NCBI GenBank assembly: GCA_030065635.1
Contig: JASJDJ010000001.1
Coordinates: 1-64,000, forward strand
DNA length: 64,000 bases
Origin: Xenococcaceae cyanobacterium MO_188.B32
Lineage (GTDB): Bacteria > Cyanobacteriota > Cyanobacteriia > Cyanobacteriales > Xenococcaceae
Reading direction: 5' to 3'
The position numbers and the translations under genes were made by a program. Positions 27,252-38,660 of this stretch are shown here, piece by piece (position 1 is the stretch's first letter; each line of letters begins with the position of its first letter). The notes below the pieces were generated by a model. The model saw only the letters and a program-made list of their open reading frames with translations, was not told the DNA's origin and did no database searches.

Positions 27252-27410
27252 AAAAACATTTCAAAGATCATATAATTAGTTTAAGTGAAATTGCTTACGC
27301 GACAACACTTAAAAAATTATTATCTCAGAAACTAGAGATTAGTTTGTAGCAGAACGAGCGCGATCGTAAAATCTTTACAAAATAGCTAAGAATATTAACT
27401 TGGAATATTT

Positions 27411-27758
27411 TTAGCCACCACTAATCTTCACTTTGTAACCTAATTTGCTCAAAAGGGTCACTAATTTTTCTTTGTGTTCTCCCTGAATTTCTAAGGTATC
27501 ATTTTTGACGGTACCACCACTTCCACACTGAGCTTTAAGTTGTTTGAGTAATTTAGTTAAGGTTTCTGGTTTATGTTGAAAACCAGTAATAACAGTTACT
27601 GTTTTACCCTTTCTTCCTGCTCGTGTTGCTTGTACTCTGAGATTTTGTTGTTGAGGTGGTAAATCTGGGACACCTTTTTCTAAGGCAGGAGAATTATCTG
27701 TCCCAAATTCTCGATAAACTAAACGGTTTTTACTAGAAGACTGGCGTTTAGAAGACAT
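27411..27758 (-). CDS. SUI1/YciH-family translation factor
   Basis: 115 residues from ATG 27758 (MSSKRQSSSKNRLVYREFG); an upstream in-frame start at 27803 adds 15 residues that look non-coding. The eIF1/SUI1 fold is clear: RVQATRAGRKGKTVTVITGF, then LTKLLKQLKAQCGSGGTVK and LVTLLSKLGYKVKISGG. In bacteria YciH influences start-codon fidelity on the 30S subunit, but it is not essential. Single gene, divergent from the CIA30 gene. Confidence 0.92.
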   Translation of the reverse strand: MSSKRQSSSKNRLVYREFGTDNSPALEKGVPDLPPQQQNLRVQATRAGRKGKTVTVITGFQHKPETLTKLLKQLKAQCGSGGTVKNDTLEIQGEHKEKLVTLLSKLGYKVKISGG

Positions 27759-27881
27759 ATGAACAAAAGCAAATTGGTCTGAAACCTTTTCATAAGCTAA
27801 CACAGTCTATCCAACCGCTAAAATATTTTTAGCTACATTAACATTGCTCAAATTATTAGTATATTAATAAAACAAAAATTT

Positions 27882-29348
27882 ATGACTAATAATCAGCGTT
27901 CTCGTTGGGATTTGGGAAGATTTTGGCAAACTTTAACTTACTTTGAAATAATTCCCTTTATTAACTATTGGCAGCGTTTATTTTTTCGTCGTCAGTCAAA
28001 GAATAACTATAATACACGAGTAAAAATGAAAATTTTAGTAGCAGGTGGAACTGGTGGAGTAGGTAAGCGGGTCGTACAGAATCTAATAGATAATAATTAC
28101 TCTGTAATTGCTTTAGTCAGAGATGCCAACAGAGGAAAACAGATATTAGGCGATCGAGTAGAATTGTTTGAAGCCGATCTTACTATTCCTGAAACCCTCA
28201 AACCCCAGATGATGAAAGGAGTTTCCGCAGTAATTTGTTGTACGGGAACCAGAGTACAACCAGTAGAAGGAGATACCCCAACCAGAGAAAAATACTACCA
28301 GGGCATCAAATTTTATCTTCCTGAAGTAGTCGATACTCCCGAACAGGTAGAATATGAAGGCATGAAAAATTTGGTTAAGCTTGTATCCCAACATATTCAG
28401 CCTACTAGTCATCAAGTTTTATTTGATTTTACCAATCCTACTACCGATATTAGAGAAACTTGGGGGGCAGTAGATGATGTGGTGATGGGAGGGGTAAGTC
28501 AGAGTAATATTCGCCTAGCTTATGATAAAGCCATCTTTTCTGGTATGGTTTCAACCGATAATAATGGGGGCTTTGCTTCGGTACGTACTCGCAACTTTAC
28601 GCCTCCTCTAGATTTGTCTGACTATGAAGGAATAGAAATTAGAGTTACAGGAGATGGTAAACGCTATAAATTTATTACTCGCTGTGAAGGTAAATGGGAT
28701 GGTATTGGTTACTGTTATTCCTTTGATACGGTTTATAATTTCCCAACTACAATTCGCATTCCGTTTAAAGATTTGATTCCTGTCTTTCGCGCCAAGACTG
28801 TTAAAGAAGCTGGAGAATTTGATTCGAGTAAGGTGTACTCGATGCAGTTGATGTTGAGTAAGTTTGAATACGACGGCGAATTGAATCCTAAGTTTGAAGC
28901 TGGTTCGTTTAGCTTAGAGGTAGAGTATATAAAAGCCTATGGTGGCAAACCCAAACCTCAATTTGTCCTCATCAGTTCGGCAGGAGTAACTCGTCCCAAT
29001 CGTCCTGGTATTAACTTAGCAGAAGAACCACCAGCAGTGAGAATGAACGACCAATTAGGGGGTATTTTAACCTGGAAATTGCGGGGAGAAGAAGTAGTTA
29101 AAGCTAGTGGTCTAACTTACACGATTGTACGTCCTTGTGCGCTGACAGAAAAGCCAGGCAATAAAGTTTTAGTTGCCGAACAAGGAGATAATATGAGAGG
29201 GCAAGTCAGTCGGGATGCGATTGCTCAGTTGTGTATCCAAGCAATTAATTCTCCTGAAGCGGTTAATAAGACTTTTGAAGTTAGAGAGGAAGATATACAA
29301 GGTGAGACTGACTGGCAGAAGTTATTTGCCGATCTGCAACAGGATTAA
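27882..29348 (+). CDS. NAD(P)-binding SDR protein with inserted CIA30 domain
   Basis: 488 residues. After a basic, amphipathic N-terminus the atypical SDR Rossmann fold starts (MKILVAGGTGGVGKRVVQNL), is interrupted at about residue 180-360 by a CIA30 domain (WGAVDDVVMGGVSQSNIRLA; DLSDYEGIEIRVTGDGKRYK), and resumes with FVLISSAGVTRPNRPGINL. CIA30/NDUFAF1 is an assembly factor of mitochondrial complex I. In cyanobacteria and chloroplasts the fused form is proposed to help assemble photosynthetic or NDH complexes. Start ATG 27882; an internal ATG at the Rossmann domain (about 28026) is possible. Confidence 0.88.
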   Translation: MTNNQRSRWDLGRFWQTLTYFEIIPFINYWQRLFFRRQSKNNYNTRVKMKILVAGGTGGVGKRVVQNLIDNNYSVIALVRDANRGKQILGDRVELFEADLTIPETLKPQMMKGVSAVICCTGTRVQPVEGDTPTREKYYQGIKFYLPEVVDTPEQVEYEGMKNLVKLVSQHIQPTSHQVLFDFTNPTTDIRETWGAVDDVVMGGVSQSNIRLAYDKAIFSGMVSTDNNGGFASVRTRNFTPPLDLSDYEGIEIRVTGDGKRYKFITRCEGKWDGIGYCYSFDTVYNFPTTIRIPFKDLIPVFRAKTVKEAGEFDSSKVYSMQLMLSKFEYDGELNPKFEAGSFSLEVEYIKAYGGKPKPQFVLISSAGVTRPNRPGINLAEEPPAVRMNDQLGGILTWKLRGEEVVKASGLTYTIVRPCALTEKPGNKVLVAEQGDNMRGQVSRDAIAQLCIQAINSPEAVNKTFEVREEDIQGETDWQKLFADLQQD

Positions 29349-29434
29349 ATATTGTTTACTCACTTCTGTAATAAAATTTCTGTTGGTTGCTTGTCATACC
29401 AATTCAAAATTTAAAATTAAGCAAGACAACTAAT

Positions 29435-29462
29435 GTACGGGCGGTTCGCGAACCGCCCGTAC
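29435..29462. repeat. Perfect 28-bp palindrome
   Basis: GTACGGGCGGTTCG followed exactly by its reverse complement, with no loop. It is flanked on the right by GGTGATAACTGATAAGGTGA-type direct repeats that reach the trpB start. Same family as repeats at 7003, 30728 and 54903. It could end the CIA30 transcript or simply be a miniature repeat. Confidence 0.85.
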
Positions 29463-29491
29463 GGTGATAACTGATAAGGTGATAACTGATT

Positions 29492-30721
29492 ATGACTACT
29501 ACACCCATTCCTACTAACGAACTTCCAGACGCGCTAGGACGCTTTGGTAACTACGGGGGAAAATATGTTCCCGAAACCTTAATGCCAGCTTTAGCCGAAT
29601 TTGAAGCAGCCTATGCTCGATATAAAACCGATACAGACTTTCAACAAGAATTACAAGGCTTGCTAAAAGACTATGTCGGTAGACCTAGCCCCCTCTATTT
29701 TGCCGAACGCCTCAGTCAATACTACGCTCAACCTAATGGCACTGCCCCACAAATCTATCTCAAAAGAGAAGATTTAAATCATACAGGAGCCCATAAAATT
29801 AATAATGCGATCGCTCAAGCTCTACTGGCTATTCGGATGGGTAAAAAGCGGATTATTGCCGAAACTGGTGCGGGCCAACATGGAGTCGCTACTGCTACAG
29901 TCTGCGCTCGTTTTGGTTTGGAGTGCATTATCTATATGGGCGTAGAAGATATGGAACGCCAAAAGTTAAATGTATTTCGGATGCGCTTACTCGGAGCTAA
30001 GGTAGAGCCCGTAACCGCAGGAACGGGTACCCTTAAAGATGCCACTTCCGAAGCAATTAGGGATTGGGTAACTAACGTGGAAACTACTCACTATATTCTT
30101 GGTTCTGTCGCCGGCCCTCACCCTTATCCGATGATAGTTAGGGATTTTCATGCCGTAATTGGACAAGAAACCCGCCGTCAGTGTGCCGAAAAATGGGGAG
30201 GACTACCAGATATTCTCTTGGCTTGTGTGGGGGGTGGTTCTAATGCAATGGGACTGTTTAGTGAGTTTGTTAAAGATTCTTCAGTGCGTTTAATAGGTAT
30301 AGAGGCAGCAGGAGAAAGTGTAGCCTCAGGTAAACACGCTGCTACTCTCACTCAAGGTCGTCCTGGGGTACTTCATGGGGCAATGAGTTATTTACTACAA
30401 GATAGCGAAGGACAAGTAGTAGAAGCTCATTCGATTAGTGCAGGGTTAGATTATCCTGGAGTAGGCCCAGAGCATAGCTATCTTAAAGATACCAGTAGAG
30501 CAGAATACTATAGTGTAACTGACTCTGAAGCAGTAGATGCTTTTTGTCGTATCTCTAAATTAGAAGGTATTATCCCCGCCCTAGAAACCGCCCATGCTTT
30601 TGCTTATCTAGAAACTCTTTGTCCTCAATTAGAAGGCAGTCCGCGCATTGTCATTAATTGTTCTGGTCGAGGAGACAAGGATGTACAAACGGTGGCTAAG
30701 TATTTAGAGAAAAATAAATAG
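29492..30721 (+). CDS. trpB: Tryptophan synthase beta chain
   Basis: 409 residues, full length. PLP enzyme that condenses indole with serine to tryptophan, in an alpha2beta2 complex with TrpA. The PLP Lys lies in [17 protein letters not shown]. The family motifs [28 protein letters not shown] and the glycine-rich phosphate loop [10 protein letters not shown] are all intact. trpA is not next to it, as is usual for dispersed trp genes in cyanobacteria. Upstream spacer contains the palindromic repeat. Confidence 0.97.
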   Translation: MTTTPIPTNELPDALGRFGNYGGKYVPETLMPALAEFEAAYARYKTDTDFQQELQGLLKDYVGRPSPLYFAERLSQYYAQPNGTAPQIYLKREDLNHTGAHKINNAIAQALLAIRMGKKRIIAETGAGQHGVATATVCARFGLECIIYMGVEDMERQKLNVFRMRLLGAKVEPVTAGTGTLKDATSEAIRDWVTNVETTHYILGSVAGPHPYPMIVRDFHAVIGQETRRQCAEKWGGLPDILLACVGGGSNAMGLFSEFVKDSSVRLIGIEAAGESVASGKHAATLTQGRPGVLHGAMSYLLQDSEGQVVEAHSISAGLDYPGVGPEHSYLKDTSRAEYYSVTDSEAVDAFCRISKLEGIIPALETAHAFAYLETLCPQLEGSPRIVINCSGRGDKDVQTVAKYLEKNK

Positions 30722-30727
30722 AGTAGG

Positions 30728-30746
30728 GGCAAGGTACTGCCTTGCC
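30728..30746. repeat. Short palindrome GGCAAGG/CCTTGCC after trpB
   Basis: Seven-bp arms with a 5-base loop in the context GTAGGGGCAAGG...CCTTGCC, seven bases after the trpB stop. Same repeat family as at 29435 and 54903, with diverged arms. May serve as a trpB transcription end. Confidence 0.6.
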
Positions 30747-30769
30747 TGGATAAAAGTTCAGGAAATAAT

Positions 30770-31405
30770 ATGGATAAAGATTTAAATAACTTTCAGGTGT
30801 GCGATCGCGATTTAGATGATACTACTCTGTCTCGCTATCTACAAGCAGAATCCATCGCTGTAGATACAGAAACTATGGGTTTGGTTTTAGGGCGCGATCG
30901 CTTGTGTTTGGTACAATTATGTGACCCTGATGGTTATGTTACTGCTATTCGCATCGAACTAGGACAAACCGAAGCACCCAATCTCAAAAAACTATTAGAA
31001 GCAGAAAAAATTACTAAAATCTTTCACTTTGCTCGTTTTGATGTGGCTCAATTCCGCTACACTTTTGGTATTGAAACTAAACCAATTTTTTGTACTAAAA
31101 TTGCCAGTAAATTAGCCCGTACTTACACTTCTAATCATGGACTGAAAAACTTGGTTCTGGAATTAACAGGGGTAGAACTAGATAAAAGCTCGCAAAGTTC
31201 CGACTGGGGTAACTCGGCTAACCTCACAGAAGCGCAATTAAGTTATGCTGCTAACGATGTCCGTTATCTAATTCCCGCAAGAGAGAAGTTAATCGCCATG
31301 CTCAAACGAGAAGACCGTTGGCAGTTAGCACAACAATGTTTTGAGTGTATACCTGTTTTTGTTGCTCTCGATATCGATCGTTATAGTAATATTTTTGAAC
31401 ATTAA
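30770..31405 (+). CDS. RNase D-like 3'-5' exonuclease
   Basis: 211 residues: a stand-alone DEDDy exonuclease domain without the HRDC domain of full RNase D. ExoI is AVDTETMGL (D-x-E), ExoII lies in KIFHFARFDVAQFRY, ExoIII in LSYAANDVRYLI with the Tyr variant. It likely trims structured RNA 3' ends or tRNA precursors. Followed 64 bp later by a conserved-looking hypothetical gene on the same strand. Confidence 0.9.
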   Translation: MDKDLNNFQVCDRDLDDTTLSRYLQAESIAVDTETMGLVLGRDRLCLVQLCDPDGYVTAIRIELGQTEAPNLKKLLEAEKITKIFHFARFDVAQFRYTFGIETKPIFCTKIASKLARTYTSNHGLKNLVLELTGVELDKSSQSSDWGNSANLTEAQLSYAANDVRYLIPAREKLIAMLKREDRWQLAQQCFECIPVFVALDIDRYSNIFEH

Positions 31406-31469
31406 GAAAAAAACTAAGAATCCGCCAAATCTCCCGAAAAATTAAATGCTGTCTAACAAGGGGAAAAAT

Positions 31470-32072
31470 ATGCTCTCATCAATTGTCCGTCCGATGGTCA
31501 ATACTCAAATAAAATTGTTAGCCAAGACTCGAGCTACGCGCCCGACTTTAGTGAAAATAATAGCTAAATGGTTGGGATTTTTAGGCGTTGAAGCCCAAGT
31601 AACCCATCTAGATATTGCCGAAGAGAAAATTCAAGTCTCACTGATAGTCAGCCAACCCGATGCAAGTGCCGATGAAGACTGGCAAAATATCTTACAACAT
31701 CTCAAGAGCAGTAAATCTCCAACAGAAGAATTAGAGCCAGAGCTAGTCAAAATTCCTCCACAGCAGAAAATTAAATATCAACGCCTCCTCGCTTATGCCA
31801 TTCAAATTAACAATCCAGACCGCTCCGTTAATTGGGAGAGTATCTATCCGAAACTAAAGTTACTGGGACTAGAAGAATCCATGTTAATGGGAATCAAATC
31901 CGCCTTAAAAGTACCGCAAAATATCGACCGTCTAGTCAAAGATTTAGATGCTGATGTAGCAGCACTCGCTTTGTCTCAGACCGCTAGTATCGCCCTCTTC
32001 GATCGACAAGTTAACCCTGAGGAATATCGAGTCTTACAAACGTTGATTGAAGTAATGACTAACAATTGTTAA
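31470..32072 (+). CDS. Hypothetical protein (alpha-helical)
   Basis: 200 residues from ATG 31470, chosen because AAGGGG (31458-31463) sits seven bases upstream; an ATG at 31446 has no such site. No family recognised. The protein has a basic N-terminus (MLSSIVRPMVNTQIKLLAKT), a short beta-rich centre and a mostly helical C-terminal half (LVKDLDADVAALALSQTASI). No signal peptide or clear membrane helix. It may be co-transcribed with the exonuclease. Confidence 0.7.
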   Translation: MLSSIVRPMVNTQIKLLAKTRATRPTLVKIIAKWLGFLGVEAQVTHLDIAEEKIQVSLIVSQPDASADEDWQNILQHLKSSKSPTEELEPELVKIPPQQKIKYQRLLAYAIQINNPDRSVNWESIYPKLKLLGLEESMLMGIKSALKVPQNIDRLVKDLDADVAALALSQTASIALFDRQVNPEEYRVLQTLIEVMTNNC

Positions 32073-32172
32073 TCTTCTTATGCCAATTTGAAAAACGATC
32101 GCTACCAATCGATCTTCGTGTCCCCGTGTCTGGAGTGTATACCCAATACTTTTCGTTTAAAGACTTAACTAT

Positions 32173-33477
32173 TTACAAATCTTTATGAGTAAAAAGCTTA
32201 GCATTTGCCCCTGTATAGGTGGCAGCAATATGACCGTCACCAGTGAGTTTATATTTATAAGTTACTAATCCTTCTAAGCCTACGGGACCACGGGGAGGCA
32301 TTTGCTGAGTACTAATACCTACCTCTGCCCCAAAACCATAGCGGAAACCATCAGCGAAACGAGTAGAACAATTGTGGTAAACTCCTGCTGCGTCTACTTG
32401 ATTTTGGAATAATTCGGCAGCTCGATCGTCTTCGGTGACAATGCCGTCGGTATGTTTAGAACCATAGGTATTGATATGCTCGATCGCCTCTTCTGTTGAG
32501 TCTACTATCTTAATTGCCAGAATTAAATCGCTGTATTCGGTACTCCAGTCTTCTTCCTGAGTCGGAATAACATCGATAATTTGACTAGTCCGTTTATCTC
32601 CCCGCAACTCTACTTTATGGGTTGCCAAGGCTGAAACTAGTTGAGGTAAAAATGTAGGCGCGATCGCCTGATGGACGAGTAAGGTTTCGATCGCATTACA
32701 AGCTGCGGGATAGTGAGTTTTCGCATCGACGGTAATACTAACGGCTTTCTCTATGGCTGCTTTCTCATCTATATAAAGATGACAAATACCATCCGCGTGT
32801 CCCAAAACGGGAATGCGAGTATTATCTTGAACGTAGCGCACAAAAGAATTAGAACCTCTAGGGATAATTAAATCGACGTCTTCGTCTAGTTCTAATAATT
32901 GCTTAATTTCTTCTCTAGTTGTGAGTAATTGTATGGCGAAGGGATTAACTTTAGTTTTGCCTAAAGCCTGGTGAATTACTTTAACTAGTGCTTGGCAAGA
33001 ACGAGTTGCTTCTTTTCCTCCTTTGAGAATAACCCCGTTACCAGATTTGATTGCCAGACTGGTAATCTGAATTAAAGCTTCTGGACGGGCTTCAAAAATA
33101 ATCCCTAGTACCCCTAAAGGACAAGTAACTCGTTTGAGGATTAAACCATCATCTAATTCGCGATGGATTTGACAACTACCGATAGGATCGTCTAGTTTAG
33201 CTACATCTCTTACCCCTGCGATCGCTGCTTGTAATTTAGTTTTTCCTAGTTTGAGACGAGCATATAAAGCAGGAGAAATCCCCTCATCTTGTACTGCTTG
33301 GCAATCTGCTGAGTTAGCTACTAAAATTTCTGGTGCTGCTGCTTCTAGGGCGGAAGCAATCGCTTCTAAAGCCTCATTTCTTTCAGAAGTAGAAAGTATG
33401 GCTAATTGACGCGCCGACTGACGAGTTTGTCTAGCAATTTGAATTAGAGAGGGTGAAGTTAATTGAGAAGCAACCAT
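32173..33477 (-). CDS. proA: Gamma-glutamyl phosphate reductase
   Basis: 434 residues from ATG 33477 (MVASQLT); an upstream start at 33504 adds nine doubtful residues. NADPH-dependent second step of proline synthesis, glutamyl-5-phosphate to glutamate-5-semialdehyde. Aldehyde-dehydrogenase fold with [30 protein letters not shown] and the catalytic Cys in [16 protein letters not shown]. Also [17 protein letters not shown] near the C-terminus. Monocistronic as far as seen. Confidence 0.96.
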   Translation of the reverse strand: MVASQLTSPSLIQIARQTRQSARQLAILSTSERNEALEAIASALEAAAPEILVANSADCQAVQDEGISPALYARLKLGKTKLQAAIAGVRDVAKLDDPIGSCQIHRELDDGLILKRVTCPLGVLGIIFEARPEALIQITSLAIKSGNGVILKGGKEATRSCQALVKVIHQALGKTKVNPFAIQLLTTREEIKQLLELDEDVDLIIPRGSNSFVRYVQDNTRIPVLGHADGICHLYIDEKAAIEKAVSITVDAKTHYPAACNAIETLLVHQAIAPTFLPQLVSALATHKVELRGDKRTSQIIDVIPTQEEDWSTEYSDLILAIKIVDSTEEAIEHINTYGSKHTDGIVTEDDRAAELFQNQVDAAGVYHNCSTRFADGFRYGFGAEVGISTQQMPPRGPVGLEGLVTYKYKLTGDGHIAATYTGANAKLFTHKDL

Positions 33478-33610
33478 AGAGCGAGCAAAGATAAGTAATA
33501 TCACCTATTTTAACCAATCGATCGTCGATCGATAATCTATTTATAGATTTTAATCAGGATGAAACAGCTCTAGGGATTTAAAAGGCGTATGACCGCAAAT
33601 AAAAGAGCTT

Positions 33611-36142
33611 TCATCGATTCTCTTCTACCTCAGCTACTTTTAGTTTGGTTTTCAGCACCGAATCGGGATTTAAACTAATGGAGTCGATTCCTTGGTGGAC
33701 TAAAAATTCGGCAAACTCTGGATAGTCGCTAGGGGCTTGACCGCAGATACCAATTTTGCGATTATTTCTTTTAGCTGCGGCGATCGCCATCGAGAGCATA
33801 GTTTTAACTGCTCGATCGCGTTCGTCAAACAGATGAGAGACTAGAGCAGAATCGCGATCGAGTCCTAAAGTTAATTGGGTTAAGTCGTTTGAACCAATGG
33901 AAAAACCATCAAACACTTGACTGAATTCGTCGGCAAGAATTACGTTACTGGGAATTTCACACATAACATAGACTTGCAAACCATTTTCACCCCTAACTAA
34001 ACCGTATTTTGCCATTTGGGCTATCACTTTGCGCCCTTCATCGGGAGTGCGACAGAAAGGAATCATCGGAATAACATTGGTTAAACCCATTTCCTCCCGA
34101 ACCCGTTTAAACGCTTGACATTCCATACCAAAGGCTTCACGATAGTTCGGATCGTAATAGCGACTCGCACCGCGCCAACCTAGCATGGGGTTTTCTTCTC
34201 TTGGTTCAAATTGTTTACCACCCAAAAGATTGGCGTATTCATTACTCTTGAAGTCTGACATCCGCACGATAACGGGTTTGGGGTAAAATGCTGCTGCAAT
34301 AGTAGCAATACCTCTGGCTAACTTATCGATAAAGAAATCGGATTTGTGTTGATAATGAACAGTCAGACGATCGATTTCTATTTTTTCAGCCGAGTCTTTG
34401 AGTTCGTCGAACTTAAGTAAAGCTAAAGGATGAACCTTAATGTGATTGGCAATGATAAACTCCAGTCTTGCCAACCCCACACCATCGCCAGGTAAAGCCG
34501 ATAAACTAAAAGCCTCTTCAGGATTGCCTATATTCATCAAGATTTGTGTTTTGGTTGGAGGCAAATCATCTAATTGAGTTGATTCAACAGTAAAAGGAAT
34601 TAAACCACCATAGACTTTACCTTCTTCCCCTTCAGCGCAAGATACAGTAATTTCTTGTCCTGTCTGAATATCTTTAGTAGCATTACCACAGCCGACGATC
34701 GCGGGAATACCCATTTCGCGGGCAATAATCGCTGCATGGCAGGTTCTACCTCCCTGGTTGGTAACGATCGCACTGGCTTTTTTCATAATTGGTTCCCAGT
34801 CGGGATCGGTTTTGTTAGTAACTAAAACTTCCCCTGCTTGGAATCGATCTATCTCCTTCACCTCTGAGATGACTCTGGCTAAACCAGCACCAATCTTTTC
34901 ACCTACTGCCCTACCTGTCGTTAAAATATCGCCAGTTTTTTGTAATTTATAGGTCTGCAATACATTATTAGCTTTCTGAGATTGTACGGTTTCGGGGCGG
35001 GCTTGTACGATAAATAATTTCCCTGTCTCACCATCTTTCGCCCATTCAATATCCATGGGGGTATAAACACCGCGCACATCAGAATAATGTTTTTCAATTT
35101 GACAAGCCCAAGATGCTAAAGTCAGAATTTCTTCATCATTAATCGCATATTGAATTCGTTCTGAAATAGATGTGGGTATATTCTTGGTTAATTTACTACC
35201 GCCCATGTCATATACCATCTTGATTTCTTTGCTACCGAGGCGTTTATCTAAAATTGGGCGATAGCCTCGATCGATGGTAGGTTTAAAGACGATATATTCA
35301 TCGGGATTAACCGCACCCTGAACCACATTTTCACCCAAACCATAGGCAGCAGTGATTAAAGCTGCATTTTTAAAACCCGTTTCCGTGTCGATCGAAAACA
35401 TTACCCCAGAAGTAGCTAAATCCGAACGCACCATCTTTTGTACACCGACAGAAAGAGCTACATTAAAATGGTCAAAGCCTTTGATAGTACGATAGGAAAT
35501 AGCGCGATCGGTAAACAGTGAAGCAAAGCATTTATGACAAGCGTCCAGAACACTTTGGATACCACAAATGTTGAGATAGGTTTCTTGTTGTCCTGCAAAA
35601 CTGGCATCTGGTAAATCTTCGGCTGTAGCTGAGGAACGCACTGCCACATCGATATTATAGCAATACTTTTCACAGATTTCTCTAGCTTTCCCTTCAAAGC
35701 GGTCGCATATGGCAGTTTCTCCAGCAGGAAGGTCGCATGATTCAAAATCAGTATGATATCGCTGACATAATTGGCTGTAGGCTTCGGTAATTGCTGTCGA
35801 TAATTCTTGAGGAAAAGGAGTATCGAGAATCAACGCCCTAGCTTGCTTACCACGCATTTTTAAGTTGTTTACATCTTCTACATCGAGATCGGCAAACAGT
35901 TGACGTAGTTTACTTTCTAATCCAGCCTGTTCGATAAAGTAACTATAAGCATAAGCAGTGGTGGCAAAACCTCCTGGCACATTAATTCCTTTGGGTGTTA
36001 ACTGCTGGATCATTTCTCCTAAAGAAGCATTTTTACCACCTACTAGGGAAACATCTGACATTCCTACTTCTTCAAACCAAAGGATCAAAGCTTTTTCTTT
36101 ATCTGGCAGCAGTTCTCTTTGGCGATCGACTATTGTTACCAT
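33611..36142 (-). CDS. ppsA: Phosphoenolpyruvate synthase
   Basis: 843 residues. Converts pyruvate, ATP and water to PEP, AMP and phosphate. N-terminal ATP-grasp domain (VGGKNASLGEMIQQL, AVRSSATAEDLPDASFAGQQ), the phosphohistidine domain with GGRTCHAAIIAREMGIPAIV (catalytic His), and a C-terminal TIM barrel with the PEP-binding motif GSNDLTQLTLGLDRDSALV. Start ATG 36142 is preferred, because GAGGA lies about ten bases upstream; an in-frame TTG at 36151 is too close to it. Alternative: a PPDK-like paralogue, less likely by motif layout. Confidence 0.95.
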   Translation of the reverse strand: MVTIVDRQRELLPDKEKALILWFEEVGMSDVSLVGGKNASLGEMIQQLTPKGINVPGGFATTAYAYSYFIEQAGLESKLRQLFADLDVEDVNNLKMRGKQARALILDTPFPQELSTAITEAYSQLCQRYHTDFESCDLPAGETAICDRFEGKAREICEKYCYNIDVAVRSSATAEDLPDASFAGQQETYLNICGIQSVLDACHKCFASLFTDRAISYRTIKGFDHFNVALSVGVQKMVRSDLATSGVMFSIDTETGFKNAALITAAYGLGENVVQGAVNPDEYIVFKPTIDRGYRPILDKRLGSKEIKMVYDMGGSKLTKNIPTSISERIQYAINDEEILTLASWACQIEKHYSDVRGVYTPMDIEWAKDGETGKLFIVQARPETVQSQKANNVLQTYKLQKTGDILTTGRAVGEKIGAGLARVISEVKEIDRFQAGEVLVTNKTDPDWEPIMKKASAIVTNQGGRTCHAAIIAREMGIPAIVGCGNATKDIQTGQEITVSCAEGEEGKVYGGLIPFTVESTQLDDLPPTKTQILMNIGNPEEAFSLSALPGDGVGLARLEFIIANHIKVHPLALLKFDELKDSAEKIEIDRLTVHYQHKSDFFIDKLARGIATIAAAFYPKPVIVRMSDFKSNEYANLLGGKQFEPREENPMLGWRGASRYYDPNYREAFGMECQAFKRVREEMGLTNVIPMIPFCRTPDEGRKVIAQMAKYGLVRGENGLQVYVMCEIPSNVILADEFSQVFDGFSIGSNDLTQLTLGLDRDSALVSHLFDERDRAVKTMLSMAIAAAKRNNRKIGICGQAPSDYPEFAEFLVHQGIDSISLNPDSVLKTKLKVAEVEENR

Positions 36143-36191
36143 AAATTTCAATTCCTCGTTTGACTTTTACCTCTTCGCGTCTTGCAAGTAA

Positions 36192-36664
36192 CTTAGTAAC
36201 TTATTGAAGCTTCTGAATCTGTTGTAGATTATTATGTTGGGGAACTTGTGAGGAAATTCCCTATTTAATCTGAGTTCGTATTGAAGCTGAAACTATTGTT
36301 ACAAGATTGCTCGAGCAATACGATTTTTCCCTTAAATTTCCTGGGGAAACCCTGCCAGAAAAATCTCTAAAAAGCTGATAGCTGACATTCGTCAATTAGC
36401 AAACACTTTTCCCCTCAGTAACAATTTATAACTAAGTCATTGACAAATATTACATAATCTTAACTTGTGACGAATGGATAGCTGATAACTAATAGCTATT
36501 CTAACTAATAAATTTTCGTTCGAGAGTCCGAACTGACGTTATTTAGTTCGATCGACAATTTTTGGGAAATATTTAGTTCTCTATATTGCAATTTTCTAAA
36601 CCAATAAAAGATCGAAAGAGCCAAATTTTTCTATCATCATAGGAAGTAGCCAAAAAATTTTTCT
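36192..36664. other. Divergent promoter region between ppsA and uvrC
   Basis: About 470 bp without a protein-like frame. It must contain promoters for both flanking genes because they diverge. Contains a TAACTGATAG-like simple repeat near 36480-36500 and several GATCG sites. No recognisable operator or riboswitch. Confidence 0.5.
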
Positions 36665-38566
36665 ATGACGGCATCGACAGCAGTACAACCCCTACTAAGA
36701 GAACCAAAACGTTTAGAAACTCGTCTCAAAGAAATACCCACAGAAGCAGGAGTTTATTTGATGCGGGAGAGCAATGGGGATATTCTCTATATTGGTAAAT
36801 CAAAAAAACTGCGATCGCGGGTTCGTTCTTATTTTCGAGATTCTCAAAGACTCAGTGACAGAATTGCCATGATGGTGCGTCAGGTAACAGAGATTGAATT
36901 TATTGTTACCGACACCGAAGCAGAAGCGTTAGCTTTAGAAGCTAATTTAATTAAACAACATCAACCCTACTATAATGTACTCCTTAAGGATGATAAAAAA
37001 TATCCTTATGTGTGCATTACATGGTCAGAAGATTATCCTCGCATCTTTATTACTCGTAAAAGAAAGTCAGGCAAAGCCCAAGACCGCTATTATGGCCCTT
37101 ATGTAGATACTCGCTTGTTACGCTACACTCTGCACATTATTAACCGGATTTTCCCTCTACGCCAGCGTCGTCAACCTTTATTTAAAGACCGTCCTTGTTT
37201 AAACTACGATCTGGGGCGTTGTCCTGGGGTATGTCAAGCTTTAATCAGTCCCGAAGAATATCGAAAGATTATGCAAAAAGTAGCCATGATCTTTCAGGGA
37301 CGAACTGATGAACTAGTGAGTAAGCTGCAATCTCAGATGGAAAAAGCCTCAGCAGAATTAAACTTTGAACAAGCTGCCAAATTAAGAGACCAAATTAAAG
37401 CCTTGTTTGCTTTAAATGCAGATCAAAAAGTTTCCTTACCCGATGATACCGTTTCTCGTGATGCGATCGCGCTAGCTGCTAATGAAGAACACTGTTGTAT
37501 TCAATTATTTCAAATTCGCGCTGGTAAATTAGTAGGACGTTTGGGTTTCTTTGCTGAAGCTAAATCTGCTACACCTGGGGCTATTTTACAACGAGTATTA
37601 GAAGAACACTACACTACCGTCGAACCTGTCGAAATTCCTACAGAAATTATCGTCCAACACGAATTACCAGAAGGAGAAATTTTAACCGAGTGGTTGAGTC
37701 AAACTAAAGGGCGTAAAGTTAGTTTAATTGTTCCCCAAAGACAAACCAAAGCAGAGTTAATTGAAATGGTGGAACGTAATGCCAACTATGAATTAGAGAG
37801 AACACAAAGATATCGGAATTATAACGATCGGGCTTTACAAGACTTAGCTACTATTCTCGATTTACCCGATCTGCCCAAACGCATTGAAGGTTATGATATT
37901 TCTCATATTCAGGGTTCTAATGCTGTTGCTTCCCAGGTAGTATTTATCGATGGTGTTGCTGCCAAACAACACTATCGCCACTATAAAATTAAAAATCCGA
38001 CAGTTACTGTCGGTCATTCTGATGATTTTGCCAGTATGGCGGAAGTTATTCGCCGTCGCTTTCGTCCGTACTTAACCTCACCCCCAACTTCTCTCCTACT
38101 AGAAGAAGAGAGAATTGAGAAGGAAAATGATTTTCCTGACTTAGTAATGATCGATGGTGGCAAAGGACAACTGTCAGCCGTAGTCGAAGTATTGCAAGAA
38201 ATGAACTTGTTAGAAGAGGTACGGGTAGTTAGTTTAGCCAAAAAAAGAGAAGAAATCTTTTTACCAGGAGAATCTGAACCTTTAACCACCGAAGCAGAAC
38301 AACCAGGAGTACAATTATTACGGAGAGTAAGAGATGAAGCCCATCGTTTTGCAGTTAGTTTCCATCGCCAACAAAGACTAAAACAAGGAAGGCGATCGCG
38401 TTTAGAAGAAATCCCTGGTTTGGGTTTTAATAGGCAAAAGCAACTCTTGGCTCATTTTCATTCGATCGATTATATTCGGGAAGCTTCAGTTAAACACCTA
38501 ACAGAAGTTCCTGGCATTGGTAATAGCTTGGCACGGGAAATTTATAACTATTTCCATCCAAATTAA
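36665..38566 (+). CDS. uvrC: Excinuclease ABC subunit C
   Basis: 633 residues. Makes both incisions in nucleotide excision repair. N-terminal GIY-YIG nuclease ([20 protein letters not shown]) for the 3' cut; a UVR motif ([20 protein letters not shown]) that binds UvrB; the RNase H-like endonuclease domain ([35 protein letters not shown]) for the 5' cut; and C-terminal tandem helix-hairpin-helix motifs ([30 protein letters not shown]). All catalytic regions appear intact. Confidence 0.97.
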   Translation: MTASTAVQPLLREPKRLETRLKEIPTEAGVYLMRESNGDILYIGKSKKLRSRVRSYFRDSQRLSDRIAMMVRQVTEIEFIVTDTEAEALALEANLIKQHQPYYNVLLKDDKKYPYVCITWSEDYPRIFITRKRKSGKAQDRYYGPYVDTRLLRYTLHIINRIFPLRQRRQPLFKDRPCLNYDLGRCPGVCQALISPEEYRKIMQKVAMIFQGRTDELVSKLQSQMEKASAELNFEQAAKLRDQIKALFALNADQKVSLPDDTVSRDAIALAANEEHCCIQLFQIRAGKLVGRLGFFAEAKSATPGAILQRVLEEHYTTVEPVEIPTEIIVQHELPEGEILTEWLSQTKGRKVSLIVPQRQTKAELIEMVERNANYELERTQRYRNYNDRALQDLATILDLPDLPKRIEGYDISHIQGSNAVASQVVFIDGVAAKQHYRHYKIKNPTVTVGHSDDFASMAEVIRRRFRPYLTSPPTSLLLEEERIEKENDFPDLVMIDGGKGQLSAVVEVLQEMNLLEEVRVVSLAKKREEIFLPGESEPLTTEAEQPGVQLLRRVRDEAHRFAVSFHRQQRLKQGRRSRLEEIPGLGFNRQKQLLAHFHSIDYIREASVKHLTEVPGIGNSLAREIYNYFHPN

Positions 38567-38660
38567 TTATTAACTAAGTATTTAGACTTAGAAAAATCTG
38601 CTAAGTTTTATTAAGAAATGTTAAGAAGATAGTCTTAATGGACTCTTAAAAATAGACAGA